Source: an uncultured Lachnospiraceae bacterium | GTDB lineage: Bacteria; Bacillota; Clostridia; Lachnospirales; Lachnospiraceae | Direction: 5' to 3' | Assembly (NCBI GenBank): GCA_900546495.1 | Contig: URDN01000009.1 | Location: 1-64,000 of the forward strand | DNA length: 64,000 bases | In this document: positions 1-8,700 of the stretch, one piece after another | Position numbering within the stretch: position 1 is the first letter of the stretch | How the letters are laid out: every line of letters starts with the position of its first letter | Notes under the pieces: generated by a model | Told to the model about the DNA's origin: nothing | Databases searched by the model: none | What the model saw: only the letters and a program-made list of their open reading frames with translations | Made by a program: the position numbers and the translations under genes

Positions 1-859
1 TTAAATCCGCCATAAATGGTTTTAAATCTTTGTAAGAGATAAATTTTGTAGAATAACGAATCTGATGCACAATACACCTTTGGATCTCCGCCTGTGGGAA
101 TACTGCATGAATCGCATCCCCGAATCCGGTCAATCCATCCACAGATACGATCATGATATCCTCTACACCTCGGTTTTTTATCTCGTTGAGGACGGACAAC
201 CAGTATTTTGCACTTTCATTTCCTCCTACCCACATGCCGAGGACCTCACGTTTTCCGTTCAGTTTAACACCTATAGCAACGTAAACTGCCTTTTTTACCG
301 TTCGATTGTCCTCCCGAACATGGAAATGTACCGCATCCATAAAAACAATGGCATATTTTCTTTCCAGCGGCCGGTTTTGCCATTCTTTTGCGATAGGAAG
401 GATTCGATCTGTCATATGTGATATCATTTCTGCGGATGCATCCACACCATAAACATCTTTGAGATGAGCGGAGATATCTCTTGTCGTCATTCCTTTTGCA
501 TACATAGAAAGTACCTGATCTTCAATGTTTGAGATATCTGTCTGATTCTTTTTCACAATCTGCGGTTCAAAATCTCCCTTTCGATCTCGTGGTATATCCA
601 GATCAATCGTTCCCATTGAAGAGGTGACAGTTTTAGGACTATAACCATTACGGCTATCGTCTGTCTCTTTGTTCTTGTAGTCATACTTGGAATATCCAAG
701 GTGATCATCCATTTCAGCTTCTAACATACCTTGCAGCGTTTCGCCTAACAGGTCTTTCAGCATGTCCTGGATATCCTGAGCATCCTTTGGTTGATAGTGT
801 TCCAACAAGCTGTTGATGAACGCTTTGCGTTCTGGATCCATTTTTCTTCTTCGTGCCAT
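1..859 (-). CDS. IS256-family (mutator type) transposase, partial
   Basis: This is a DDE transposase that cuts and pastes its own IS. The start is the ATG at 859, with a Shine-Dalgarno GGAGG eight bases upstream; the frame is open to position 1, so the C-terminus, including the catalytic Glu, is missing. Visible family signatures are MLEAEMDDHLGY near residue 47, the first catalytic Asp in VFMDAVHFHV, the second in IVSVDGLTGF, and the CIVHQIRYSTK block just before the window edge. These are typical of the mutator/IS256 family. Nothing indicates a frameshift in the part seen. It is probably an intact copy, but that cannot be tested here. Confidence 0.9.
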   Translation of the reverse strand, partial: MARRRKMDPERKAFINSLLEHYQPKDAQDIQDMLKDLLGETLQGMLEAEMDDHLGYSKYDYKNKETDDSRNGYSPKTVTSSMGTIDLDIPRDRKGDFEPQIVKKNQTDISNIEDQVLSMYAKGMTTRDISAHLKDVYGVDASAEMISHMTDRILPIAKEWQNRPLERKYAIVFMDAVHFHVREDNRTVKKAVYVAIGVKLNGKREVLGMWVGGNESAKYWLSVLNEIKNRGVEDIMIVSVDGLTGFGDAIHAVFPQAEIQRCIVHQIRYSTKFISYKDLKPFMADL

Positions 860-951
860 AAAAAAATCCTCCTGAATTGATATTTATTTTAACATCAATC
901 CAAGAGGATATATAGCTCTTTTAGAGTTTACACAGAATTAATTACAGTCTC
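1..951 (-). mobile_element. IS256-family insertion sequence, partial (one end in window)
   Basis: The element runs off the left edge. Its right end lies about 930-951, where the sequence reads, on the minus strand, from GAGACTGTAATTAATTCTG, a plausible terminal inverted repeat. The transposase starts about 90 bp inside this end. The other inverted repeat and any target duplication are outside the window. It interrupts a plus-strand tail-fibre remnant that resumes at about 951, so it inserted into the prophage fibre locus. The family comes from the transposase; the exact boundary is inferred. Confidence 0.8.
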
Positions 952-1157
952 GGGATAGCTTCCTTCCTACTGGCAAAAAAGCGAAAGAAGTGATTTTTTC
1001 ACATGTCACAATCAGCGGTTACAACGGGGAATACGCTACTTGCACCCCTTACCTTAAGAATGGAGAAACCGCAGCTCAGCAGCAGTTGCCAACACAATGG
1101 GCGTTGTGGTGTTCGAAGAATGCATATTGTTATCCGACGTTTTTTATTCTGTATTAG
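951..1157 (+). pseudogene. remnant of a tail-fibre C-terminal cassette, cut by the IS
   Basis: An open frame with no start codon begins directly at the IS end and stops with TAG at 1155-1157. It encodes about 68 residues containing VTISGYNGEYATCTPYLKNG and ending YPTFFILY. It converges on the minus-strand cassette at 1168-1488, with only 10 bp between the two stops, exactly as the cassettes at 2620-2995 and 3042-3453 converge. I infer it is the 3' part of a former silent fibre cassette whose 5' part and recombination site were displaced by the IS. No family was recognised; the fibre assignment rests on position. Confidence 0.45.
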
Positions 1158-1167
1158 TTTTCAGCAA

Positions 1168-1488
1168 TTACCAATTTGCATACTTTTCATTTACGTACAT
1201 AACAATCACTTGCATCCACAATTTGATATCACGCGAAGTGTTTTCATTTTTTCCATAGATGGTGATGCTTTTGTCGTCTGGTGTTTTGTAAGTTATATAC
1301 TTGAAATAAGTTACTCCATACCCGCCAGACGATGCATTTTCCACCTTTATATCCATCACAACCCGCGAATATCCATCTTTTTTGGGAAAGTTAAAATAAA
1401 AATAGTCTTCGCTGCCTTTTGTAACGGTAAGATTATCCCTTGTCATTTTTACAACATGAAACATTTCACCCATATTCGTGTATAGTTC
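1168..1488 (-). pseudogene. silent alternative tail-fibre C-terminal cassette
   Basis: About 106 codons starting at the degenerate recombination site (codons for ELYTNM) and ending NEKYANW. An internal ATG at 1473 makes it look like a 101-aa gene, but there is no Shine-Dalgarno and the frame extends upstream through WWCAENVSGNELYTNM to a stop near 1540. The ELxTx start matches ELNTKI at the switch point of the expressed fibre (3042-3950). It therefore looks like a stored C-terminal domain rather than an independent gene. The predicted fold would be the beta-rich tip domain of a tail fibre; no exact family was recognised. Confidence 0.5.
1471..1488 (-). repeat. degenerate copy of the fibre recombination site
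   Basis: On the minus strand GAACTATACACGAATATG matches 13 of 18 bases of the perfect site context GAGTTAAACACGAAGATT and sits in the same reading frame. It marks the 5' end of the silent cassette at 1168-1488. The divergence suggests it is no longer, or only weakly, used. Confidence 0.45.
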
Positions 1489-1544
1489 ATTTCCAGAAAC
1501 ATTCTCCGCACACCACCAGAAAAATATTTTTTTGCATCAAAATA

Positions 1545-1566
1545 ACTCCGGTCGCTATCCCGGAGT
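1545..1566 (-). terminator. intrinsic terminator after the tyrosine recombinase
   Basis: The ACTCCGG / CCGGAGT stem with an 8-base loop is followed on the minus strand by TTATTTTG. It lies 21 bp downstream of the recombinase stop. Confidence 0.6.
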
Positions 1567-1586
1567 AAATAAATCAATTTATTTAT

Positions 1587-2579
1587 CTATGCAGCATATC
1601 TCTGATAAGCCACTTTTACATTCTTTTGACTGATAAAACAATAGATCTGAGTAGTTTTTAGGTCTGCATGTCCTAGAATTTTAGCCACATCCTGTATATT
1701 CATGCCACGGTCCAACAGATTTGTTGCCAATGTTCGCCTGAATCTGTGCGGATGAACATTTTCAACCTTGGCTTTCTTTCCAATGCGTTTCAACGCTGCT
1801 TCTATTCCATTCTTTGATAGCCGATCACTGCCTTTTCCAGGAAATAATGCTTCTGATACGTCTTTCCTTCCTTGCAGATATTCTTGTAGATGCATGGCAG
1901 CCACATCAGACAGATACACAATACGCTCTTTATTTCCTTTTCCGACAACTGTACATTCCAAACTGTCAAAATCAATATCACTTATATCTAAATGTGACAC
2001 TTCCGACACCCTGCATCCGGTAGAATATAAAAAATCTACCAGTGCAAGATCGCGGTTATTAGCACATGCACTCCGGATCCGTTCCAGTTCCACCGCTGAA
2101 TACGGTTTTTTCACCTGCTTTCGGAATTTTATCTGTGCCAATCCAGCACACGGATTCTTCCCGATCAATCCTTCTGCCGACAGCCAAGAAAAGAATGATG
2201 AATAGCACCGCCGCATCCCATTAAGCGTTCTGTTTGTCACTTTTCCCTGCTGCCGACAGAAAGAAAGATAGAACCGCAGATCATACGTTGTGATTTCATA
2301 TACCGGTTTGTTCAAGAATCTAAGCATTTTTAGATTCTGATCAGCATATCTTTTCAACGTACTCTCCGCGATTCCCTCTATTCGCTTGGTTGCCAAAAAC
2401 TTCTTTAGCAGTCCTTCTGCCGAAGTATCAACCACGGACAGCTCCGTACACCGTTCCTGCACTTCATATTCCTGCAATTGCACCACCAATACATCCTGAA
2501 TCACTTCCAATGCATCCTGATTCACACGGCCTTGTAACTGTTTCGTTACGTTCTGAATAATCTCCAATCTGATATCCAT
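1587..2579 (-). CDS. tyrosine site-specific recombinase, probable tail-fibre invertase
   Basis: A 330-residue XerC/D-like integrase-family protein with an N-terminal SAM-like core-binding domain (about 50-140) and a catalytic domain (about 160-330). All catalytic residues are visible: Arg190 in STGCRVSEV, Lys214 in VVGKGNKER, His278 and Arg281 in HPHRFRR, His304 in ILGHADLKTT and nucleophile Tyr313 in TQIYCF. The ATG at 2579 is chosen because it has GGAGGTG seven bases upstream; the TTG five codons earlier overlaps that site. The gene ends only 41 bp from the inverted repeat at 2620 and lies outside the invertible segment. The prophage already has its own serine integrase at 34553, so this enzyme most likely flips the fibre cassettes. 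That role is inferred from position. Confidence 0.85.
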   Translation of the reverse strand: MDIRLEIIQNVTKQLQGRVNQDALEVIQDVLVVQLQEYEVQERCTELSVVDTSAEGLLKKFLATKRIEGIAESTLKRYADQNLKMLRFLNKPVYEITTYDLRFYLSFCRQQGKVTNRTLNGMRRCYSSFFSWLSAEGLIGKNPCAGLAQIKFRKQVKKPYSAVELERIRSACANNRDLALVDFLYSTGCRVSEVSHLDISDIDFDSLECTVVGKGNKERIVYLSDVAAMHLQEYLQGRKDVSEALFPGKGSDRLSKNGIEAALKRIGKKAKVENVHPHRFRRTLATNLLDRGMNIQDVAKILGHADLKTTQIYCFISQKNVKVAYQRYAA

Positions 2580-2619
2580 GTATTTCACCTCCAACTTGAG
2601 TGTATCATGCCAGAGGTGT

Positions 2620-2635
2620 GTTAAACACGAAGATT
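2620..2635 (+). repeat. inverted repeat, left fibre-inversion site
   Basis: GTTAAACACGAAGATT is identical, in inverted orientation, to 3438-3453. It is read in frame as L-N-T-K-I at both sites. Weak similarity extends outside the core (TG.G before it, TGA after it). Confidence 0.85.
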
Positions 2636-2995
2636 AGTGATTATAAGGTTATTAATGTCAAAGCAGTATCTCCCTTTCAAATCGAAGGAGATGTTGTTCA
2701 GATTGGGAAAATTGTTATTGTGAACCTTATGGTCACACATAGCCAATCCAACACAAAGTATGTCCCGAAACAAGATGATTTATTTGTGACAGGGTTGCCC
2801 GTTCCTGCGGAATGGACGAAGGCAATTGGGGTACATTTATATACGATATCTGAGCCAAAATGTACACAGGTTGTTTCCTGTATCATAAGAACAGTAGATG
2901 GTATAGGCGCACTATCTTCGTGGTATCCAAACACTGAGTATATCAATAAGTCATCCGGAGTATTATTTAATTTTTCTTATATAGCGAAAGATTAA
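2620..2995 (+). pseudogene. silent alternative tail-fibre C-terminal domain inside the invertible segment
   Basis: A start-less cassette of about 124 codons beginning at the recombination site (LNTKISDYKVINVKAVS) and ending FNFSYIAKD. The upstream ATG at 2600s falls in the 5' region of the recombinase gene and has no ribosome site. Inversion of 2620-3453 would join this frame exactly to the first 165 or so residues of the fibre at 3950. The product is beta-rich with LPVPAEW and similar strand-turn patterns seen in phage fibre tip domains. It is listed as a silent cassette, not as a decayed gene: the frame is intact. Confidence 0.7.
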
Positions 2996-3041
2996 TATAG
3001 TATAAAAAAATGGATAATTACCGCTTATTTTGTATTAACTG

Positions 3042-3950
3042 CTATGCAAAATAGGATCTCACAAGTTCACAATTGGCACTCATCATTTCAACCATTGCAT
3101 ATGCTTCCACATTCGTAACGATCAGAATGTACTGATCTGCGACAGCAGCATCTTTCTGAATTACCTGACCATTAAAACCGGCACCTGATGCATACTGCTT
3201 AATGGTTGATCCATTGATTCTACCAGCATCTATTTCACTTTTGAATGGCAGATAGTTTTTGATTGTTCCGTTTCCAGTGTTACGTCCAAACAGTAGCATA
3301 AGAATAGAACCTTTATCACCACTTCGAAACTTGAAATGCAGATAAAAATTTTTGGTGGAAGCCGAATAGTTGTACCCATAAGCCCAATGATGAGACATCC
3401 CATCAAAATTGTTTTGCCAATTTTTATTAGAGTCAGCAATCTTCGTGTTTAACTCATCCAGATTCGGCACTGTACTGAACAGTGGAGTAACCTTTTCGAT
3501 GTTCAGCCCGTTCAGCGAAACGCGATACAGAGGAAAATCATCCTGCGTTGCGCCTGCAAGGATATCTCCGGAAGTGTAAGTCGGATCTGTTGCAGTTGCC
3601 CCGGCAGTGCCTTTGATCACAACAAGTTCTGCCGATTCCAGTTCAATGTTCGTGCTTGTATCTTTTTTATATCGCATAACAATCAGATCATTTCTTTTTA
3701 ACGACTGTGTACCGTTTTCGATTGTCATGTCATCATAATCATTCACTTCTGTTCGAATGTGGCGCCCCTGATTAACCAAATCACCCGATTTGATTCTCAC
3801 AATGTTATTCGACACAATTTCCGCAGCAAATTGTTCTGCTGTCTTCATAACGTATCTGCCCGTTCCGACAATTCCAGCGTTAAATGCTCCTTCATCTTCC
3901 GATGTAACATGTTCCCGTCCTTGTAATCCTGTAACGATATAAGCTGCCAT
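3042..3950 (-). CDS. tail fibre / receptor-binding protein with switchable C-terminus
   Basis: A 302-residue protein encoded last in the tail operon, where siphoviruses of Firmicutes place receptor-binding proteins. Start ATG at 3950 has AGGAGA upstream. Residues 1-165 form a constant N-terminal part (virion attachment; YIVTGLQGREHVTSEDEGAFNAG onward). At ELNTKI (about 165-170) the inverted-repeat site is embedded in the reading frame, and residues after it form the currently expressed variable tip ending CELVRSYFA. Its 3' end is 46 bp from the end of the opposing silent cassette. The role as host-recognition fibre is inferred from position and from the switch architecture. Confidence 0.75.
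   Translation of the reverse strand: MAAYIVTGLQGREHVTSEDEGAFNAGIVGTGRYVMKTAEQFAAEIVSNNIVRIKSGDLVNQGRHIRTEVNDYDDMTIENGTQSLKRNDLIVMRYKKDTSTNIELESAELVVIKGTAGATATDPTYTSGDILAGATQDDFPLYRVSLNGLNIEKVTPLFSTVPNLDELNTKIADSNKNWQNNFDGMSHHWAYGYNYSASTKNFYLHFKFRSGDKGSILMLLFGRNTGNGTIKNYLPFKSEIDAGRINGSTIKQYASGAGFNGQVIQKDAAVADQYILIVTNVEAYAMVEMMSANCELVRSYFA
3438..3453 (-). repeat. inverted repeat, right fibre-inversion site
   Basis: AATCTTCGTGTTTAAC on the plus strand, the exact reverse complement of 2620-2635. It lies inside the fibre gene at codons LNTKI, so inversion between the two sites preserves the reading frame. Confidence 0.85.
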
Positions 3951-3953
3951 GTT

Positions 3954-4943
3954 CTATTCTCCTATCTGACATTCTATACTAATGCCGTTTCTATTTGCTT
4001 TTACAATTTTCTTTGTAATTTCTTCCCGGATCTGAATACCGGTATAATACTCCTTAGTTCCAACGTAATCGCCGATGTCATAATTTTCATTGCTTTTGAA
4101 TGTCACATCCATGGCATTCGCTGCTGCATAAGCATCCTCCAGCATTTCCCGCCCTTTCTGTTCCAGTTCATCCTCCGATTCCGTATTGGCATTGTCATAA
4201 ATCTCTGTTACTTCCTGAATGCCAAAATAAGACTGTGTTTTTGACACATTCCCCTTTGCATCCTGATACAGATGTATCACCTTTCTGTCTCTTAGATCGC
4301 CTTTTCCCAGGCAGATCACATGATTGGTCGGAAAATCGTTTTTACTGATCTGTGCACTGATCTGTGTGGAATCCCATTCTTCATCCTGACTGTAATCCAC
4401 TAACGGTACTGCTGAGATCTGTACCTTTCCTGATTTATATATCATTTTCAACTTTGCTTTTGCTGCTTTCAGCATCTTTCTGATGCCCGTATATCCACCA
4501 ATATACCTATCCATTTGGTAAGATTTTATAGTGATCTGCGAATCCGTACTATCTGCCTCAAACAGTTCTTCCAGTCCCATCCTTGTGATAAGTCCTTTTA
4601 GAACCGTATTGGCTTCTCCCGACAGCATCAGATAATCCTGACCGGTATCCGGACATAACACTTTTCCTTCCAGTATTCCATGCCATGTCCTGCCAGAATA
4701 CATCACGTCCCCGGATTCCGTGTTCAGTTTTATCTGATCAATGATGCCGCCGATATCCGTCCATTTGTTTTTCCCGTCAACCGAATCTTTCATGTAGATC
4801 CGATCCTGTGGAACACAGCAATGATCTTCGATTGCTATCGTGCAGAGGAAGTCATTTTCATCCCTGCCAAAAGCCACGTCCAGCTCATACGTTGGCATGA
4901 TATCTTTATCAATACCGTTCTTATCTGTATAAATCAGATCCAT
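3954..4943 (-). CDS. phage tail protein, Gp37-like (tail tip / hub)
   Basis: A 329-residue protein that I place in the Siphovirus Gp37-like family commonly found after Dit in clostridial phages, judged by its position and by the opening MDLIYTDKNGIDKDIMPTYE followed by a beta-rich domain. It probably forms part of the tail-tip hub through which DNA leaves. The start overlaps the end of the upstream dit-like gene by 10 bp, implying coupled translation. The C-terminal third (YDIGDYVGTKEYYTGIQIREE) resembles late tail-hub domains. No enzymatic motif was seen. Confidence 0.7.
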   Translation of the reverse strand: MDLIYTDKNGIDKDIMPTYELDVAFGRDENDFLCTIAIEDHCCVPQDRIYMKDSVDGKNKWTDIGGIIDQIKLNTESGDVMYSGRTWHGILEGKVLCPDTGQDYLMLSGEANTVLKGLITRMGLEELFEADSTDSQITIKSYQMDRYIGGYTGIRKMLKAAKAKLKMIYKSGKVQISAVPLVDYSQDEEWDSTQISAQISKNDFPTNHVICLGKGDLRDRKVIHLYQDAKGNVSKTQSYFGIQEVTEIYDNANTESEDELEQKGREMLEDAYAAANAMDVTFKSNENYDIGDYVGTKEYYTGIQIREEITKKIVKANRNGISIECQIGE

Positions 4944-5770
4944 CGCGGCTCACTCCTTTCCTCATATGCAATCATCTCGAATCCAAACAAACCGTCCCAC
5001 GCTATTCGATAATTCCCCGGATGCAGTTTTTCGAAAAGATAAAATTCTCCGTCCTGAAACTGATACATTGATTCCCGTTCACCGCTGTTTTTGACCTTGT
5101 AAACTTTCTTTTCCCGTGATCTGATCCGCACGTATTCGCCAGCTTCTAACACGCAAGTAAGACCGTATACATGTGTCCCAATCGTCAGACGTGGATTTCT
5201 ACACGGTCCGTATATTGTCAGTTGAAAATGACAATCTGCAATGCTGTCATTCCGAATACGGATGTTTTCTGCTCCATTGTAGTAATCATAAGGATAGTCA
5301 TGAGGGTAGTCTAAATTTTTGCCATGGGATTCCTGTTTGTTAGGATAACCTTCCACCTGATTCTCTTTTATCCACCATGACTGTGTGCATGAGATTGTAA
5401 TCTCGTTTTCAACGGCTTCAAAATCTTCTTCATATTCGGAAAAATCTGTTGCCGTCACATATACCTCTTTATAACGATCATTCCACCAGATCTTACCTGT
5501 CTGGCGATTACGGACATCGTAATCGAAAATCTCACTCATGTCATTCATGAGATTGTTATATTCTTCTTTACTGTCTGCCATGATAGAAAGTTGTAGTTTT
5601 TTTGTTTCCACGTCCTTATAGAACTGTTTTATGTTTTTGGTTCCGTCCTGTTTTGTCTCTGTTTCATATCCCCAGGAACGTTCTGCCAATACTTCCGGAT
5701 TCTGCGCCATGACTGGAAATTTCATAAGATTAATGATGGCACCTCTTGAATTTTCGTAATACAGTTTCAT
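4934..5770 (-). CDS. distal tail protein (Dit-like)
   Basis: A 278-residue protein directly after the tape measure, the standard Dit position. The N-terminus KLYYENSRGAIINLMKFPVMA is typical of phage tail-family (Dit) proteins. A YPHDYPYDYYNGAENI segment about residue 155 marks the start of the second, galectin-like domain, followed by a TIYGPCRNPRLTIGTHVY strand pattern seen in this family. Two adjacent ATGs follow AGGAGG; the second (5770) has the better spacing. The tape measure stop codon immediately precedes it, so translation is coupled. Confidence 0.8.
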   Translation of the reverse strand: MKLYYENSRGAIINLMKFPVMAQNPEVLAERSWGYETETKQDGTKNIKQFYKDVETKKLQLSIMADSKEEYNNLMNDMSEIFDYDVRNRQTGKIWWNDRYKEVYVTATDFSEYEEDFEAVENEITISCTQSWWIKENQVEGYPNKQESHGKNLDYPHDYPYDYYNGAENIRIRNDSIADCHFQLTIYGPCRNPRLTIGTHVYGLTCVLEAGEYVRIRSREKKVYKVKNSGERESMYQFQDGEFYLFEKLHPGNYRIAWDGLFGFEMIAYEERSEPRWI

Positions 5771-5773
5771 CAT

Positions 5774-8700
5774 CTACCTCCTGATCCGTCCGATCTCACG
5801 GCTATCCAGCACCATGGTCAGATTCTGATTCTTTAATGCTGCTGCAATCCTGTCTGCTAAATTCTGGTTACCGCTTTGGATTGGCTCAAGTGCGCTTGAG
5901 AAGTCCTGGCTTATTCTGCTGTTTGTGCTGATCTCTAGCTGTCGATTCAGATGTTCTGACATGCCTATAGAGAGTTCTGTTCCGGAAATTTCTTTGAATG
6001 GTTCCAGATAGCTCTGCGCTGCCTTTTTACATGTCTTTTGAATCTTTGGCATGTAATCTACAATTGCATTTTCAAATCCTGCCCCATAATTTACACCAGA
6101 TTCATATGTTTCCCGTGAAGGTGAGTGTTCATCAAGCGTTCTATTTAATGTCGCCAGTGCACCAAGTGCAAAATTCTTTATCGTTGTTGTAATTGGGTAT
6201 TTACTAATTCCGTTTGCGAAACCGGCAGCAAAATTATAACCTGTGTCAATTGTGCTTTGTGATGCAAGTCCTTTTTTTGCTTCACTTGCTTTTCTCGAAG
6301 CAGGTGTCTGTGTATTAACGCTGGATAATCCGCTGACATAATTTAATGTGTCTTTTCGTCCAACTGGTATCGTATTTCCACTGTTCAATCCCGCTTTCGC
6401 ATCGTTCGCTTTTTTTGTGCCTGCACTCCTTGTGTCGACTCCTCTCAATCCACTGGCGTAATTTGTTCCGTCTTTCTTTCCTGCTGAAGTAGTCTCTCCA
6501 CTGTTTAATCCTGCTTTTGCATCATCTGCTTTCTGTTTCGCAGGGGTCCATGTATCTACACTTCTCAGTCCACCAACATAGTTCAATCCGTCTGTTTCTC
6601 CGACCGTGGTAGTGTCTTCACTGCTCAGTCCAAGAATCTCTGCCGCTTTTACTCCACGCGCAGCTGTCTCCATCTCACCTTTCTGGCTTGCAACACCTGT
6701 CGCTGCCGAAGCCCCTGACTGTATTCCAAGAGCCTGTGCCTCTGGTGGCAGTTTTGCCAGTTCAGCCTTAGCAGCTTCTACCATGCTGTTCGCCTGATCA
6801 AGCATTCCCTGTGTAACACCCGGTGTATTATTTTCAATCGCAGTTTTTAACTGATCTGCTTGTGCCTGATAATTTGTCACCTGCCGTTCAAGGCTCTCAC
6901 GGTTTCCATTTTCTGCGGTGATGAATGATGTGGTAAGTTTTTCCATTGACTGCTCAATTTTTTCATTATCACCTGAAATAATCGCCTCGGACAATCCCTC
7001 ATAATTTTTGATTGTTGTGTTGTAATCAGTCCATGTCTGTTCTGCTTCGTCAACACTGTCCGCTGCCTTTTTCTGTGCTTTTGCTGCTTCTTCTGCCGCC
7101 ACAGCTGTTTCATGTTCATTATCAATCAAATCATACAGGACATCATTTGTTGCCCCGGAATTTATTGCATTGTTTAATTCTTCTAATGCATCCGCATGAG
7201 CTTTTTCTGTCTCACTGGCTGTCTTGCTCTTTTCCGCAAGTGTTTCCTTGGCTTCTGCCAGTTCGTTGAAAGCATCTGTCTGACCTTTGATTGCATCCTG
7301 ATAGGAACTGTCGTATGCATTCAAAGTAGCTTCTGCTTTTTTCTTCTGGATCACATCATCAATTGAGTTTGATAATTCTTTGTAATTGTCAATTACCCCA
7401 TCTGTGATTGTGATTTCCTCGCCCAATGCACTTGACAGGATTCCGGTGATGACAGCCGCACGGTCTTCGTAACCTTCCTTGATTTTTCCATTTGCATCTA
7501 CATTTTCTTTTAATTCATCCGACAGTTTTTGATAGTACGTCCATTCCTGTTCGATTCCGGCAGCATTTTCTTCTCTTGCGGCTTTGGAAGATTCCAGGCT
7601 TTCCGCTCTTTCGTCAATGGCATTCGTCAGCTCTTTTTCTGCATCTGTCAATCCGTAAGTCTGTTCCATTTCTTTTTGCAGCTCTTCTTCCTGCTTTTTG
7701 TGTGCTTCCACAGCCGCATATACTGCCAGTGCTGTTGCTCCCAGTGCTGCCGTAAGGATTCCCGCCGGACTAGCCAGCATTGCAAGGTTAAGTCCTTCCT
7801 GTGCTGCCGTCTGTGCCGTTGTAGCCGCTGCTGCGCCTGTTGTCGCGATCTTGAACAATCCCATTACCGATGTGATGTTTCGGATGGAAGAAATAAACTG
7901 TGAAGCCTTATTGACTGCGAACATGGTGCCAAGCACGGCTGCGCCGCCTTTTGCGATTCGGACGACATCATCCATATTTTCAGCAATCCATTCAAACGCA
8001 TCACCGATCTTCTCTGCCGCTTCATCCATATCTGCATCTACCATCTTGATTCCGGCTTTCACAACTTCCGTAAATCCTTTTTTGATAGCAGTTGTGACCG
8101 GTTCAATTTCTGCGCCAAGGTCAGCCATGGTATCGTTATACTCTGCTGCCGTCCGATTAGCTTCCATGACGTTCTTATTATTTTCCTGATAAGAGTCCGC
8201 AAGTGTACCATATGCCTGTTCCAGTGTGTTCACGATCAACGACTGCCGCTCCTGTGTGCTTCCGCACAGAGACAACTTGGAATTGAAATCATCCTCATTG
8301 ATTCCCGCCCAGTTTAAAGCATCCGCAAGGTTGCCTGTCACAGTTCCAACGTTTGCCGTCTCATTAATGGACTCCGCCAGACCATCAAGAGGGATAGAAT
8401 CACCATACTTCGCCCAGATACCTGTTGCCGCGTGTAATACCGTGTTCAGGTTCTCCTGGCTCATCTGCATCGCCATGAAATTACTTACAGTCGTATTGGA
8501 AGCTGTTTCATCTGCCAGCACAGAATACAGGTCCATATATTTCTGCTTGGCATATTCAGTAGTGTAACCATTACTGGTTGCCGCTGATGACAATTTATTC
8601 ATTTCACCGCGGTACTCTCTGGTCTCATCTGCTAGATTGTAGATGCTCGTTACACCTTCCTTTGCCATGTCGACTATCTTGGTCATGGCATTCCCAAGGA

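Noticed and set aside
1003..1485. 160-residue plus-strand ORF
   Set aside because: It spans the convergent stop region and is antisense to the 1168-1488 cassette; no ribosome site, no recognisable domain.
945..1566. Shared CGGGATAGC at the IS end and in the terminator at 1545-1566
   Set aside because: Nine bases only; not flanked by further similarity, so probably chance.
2995..3042. Diversity-generating retroelement near the fibre
   Set aside because: No reverse transcriptase or template/variable repeat pair was seen; variation is explained by inversion.
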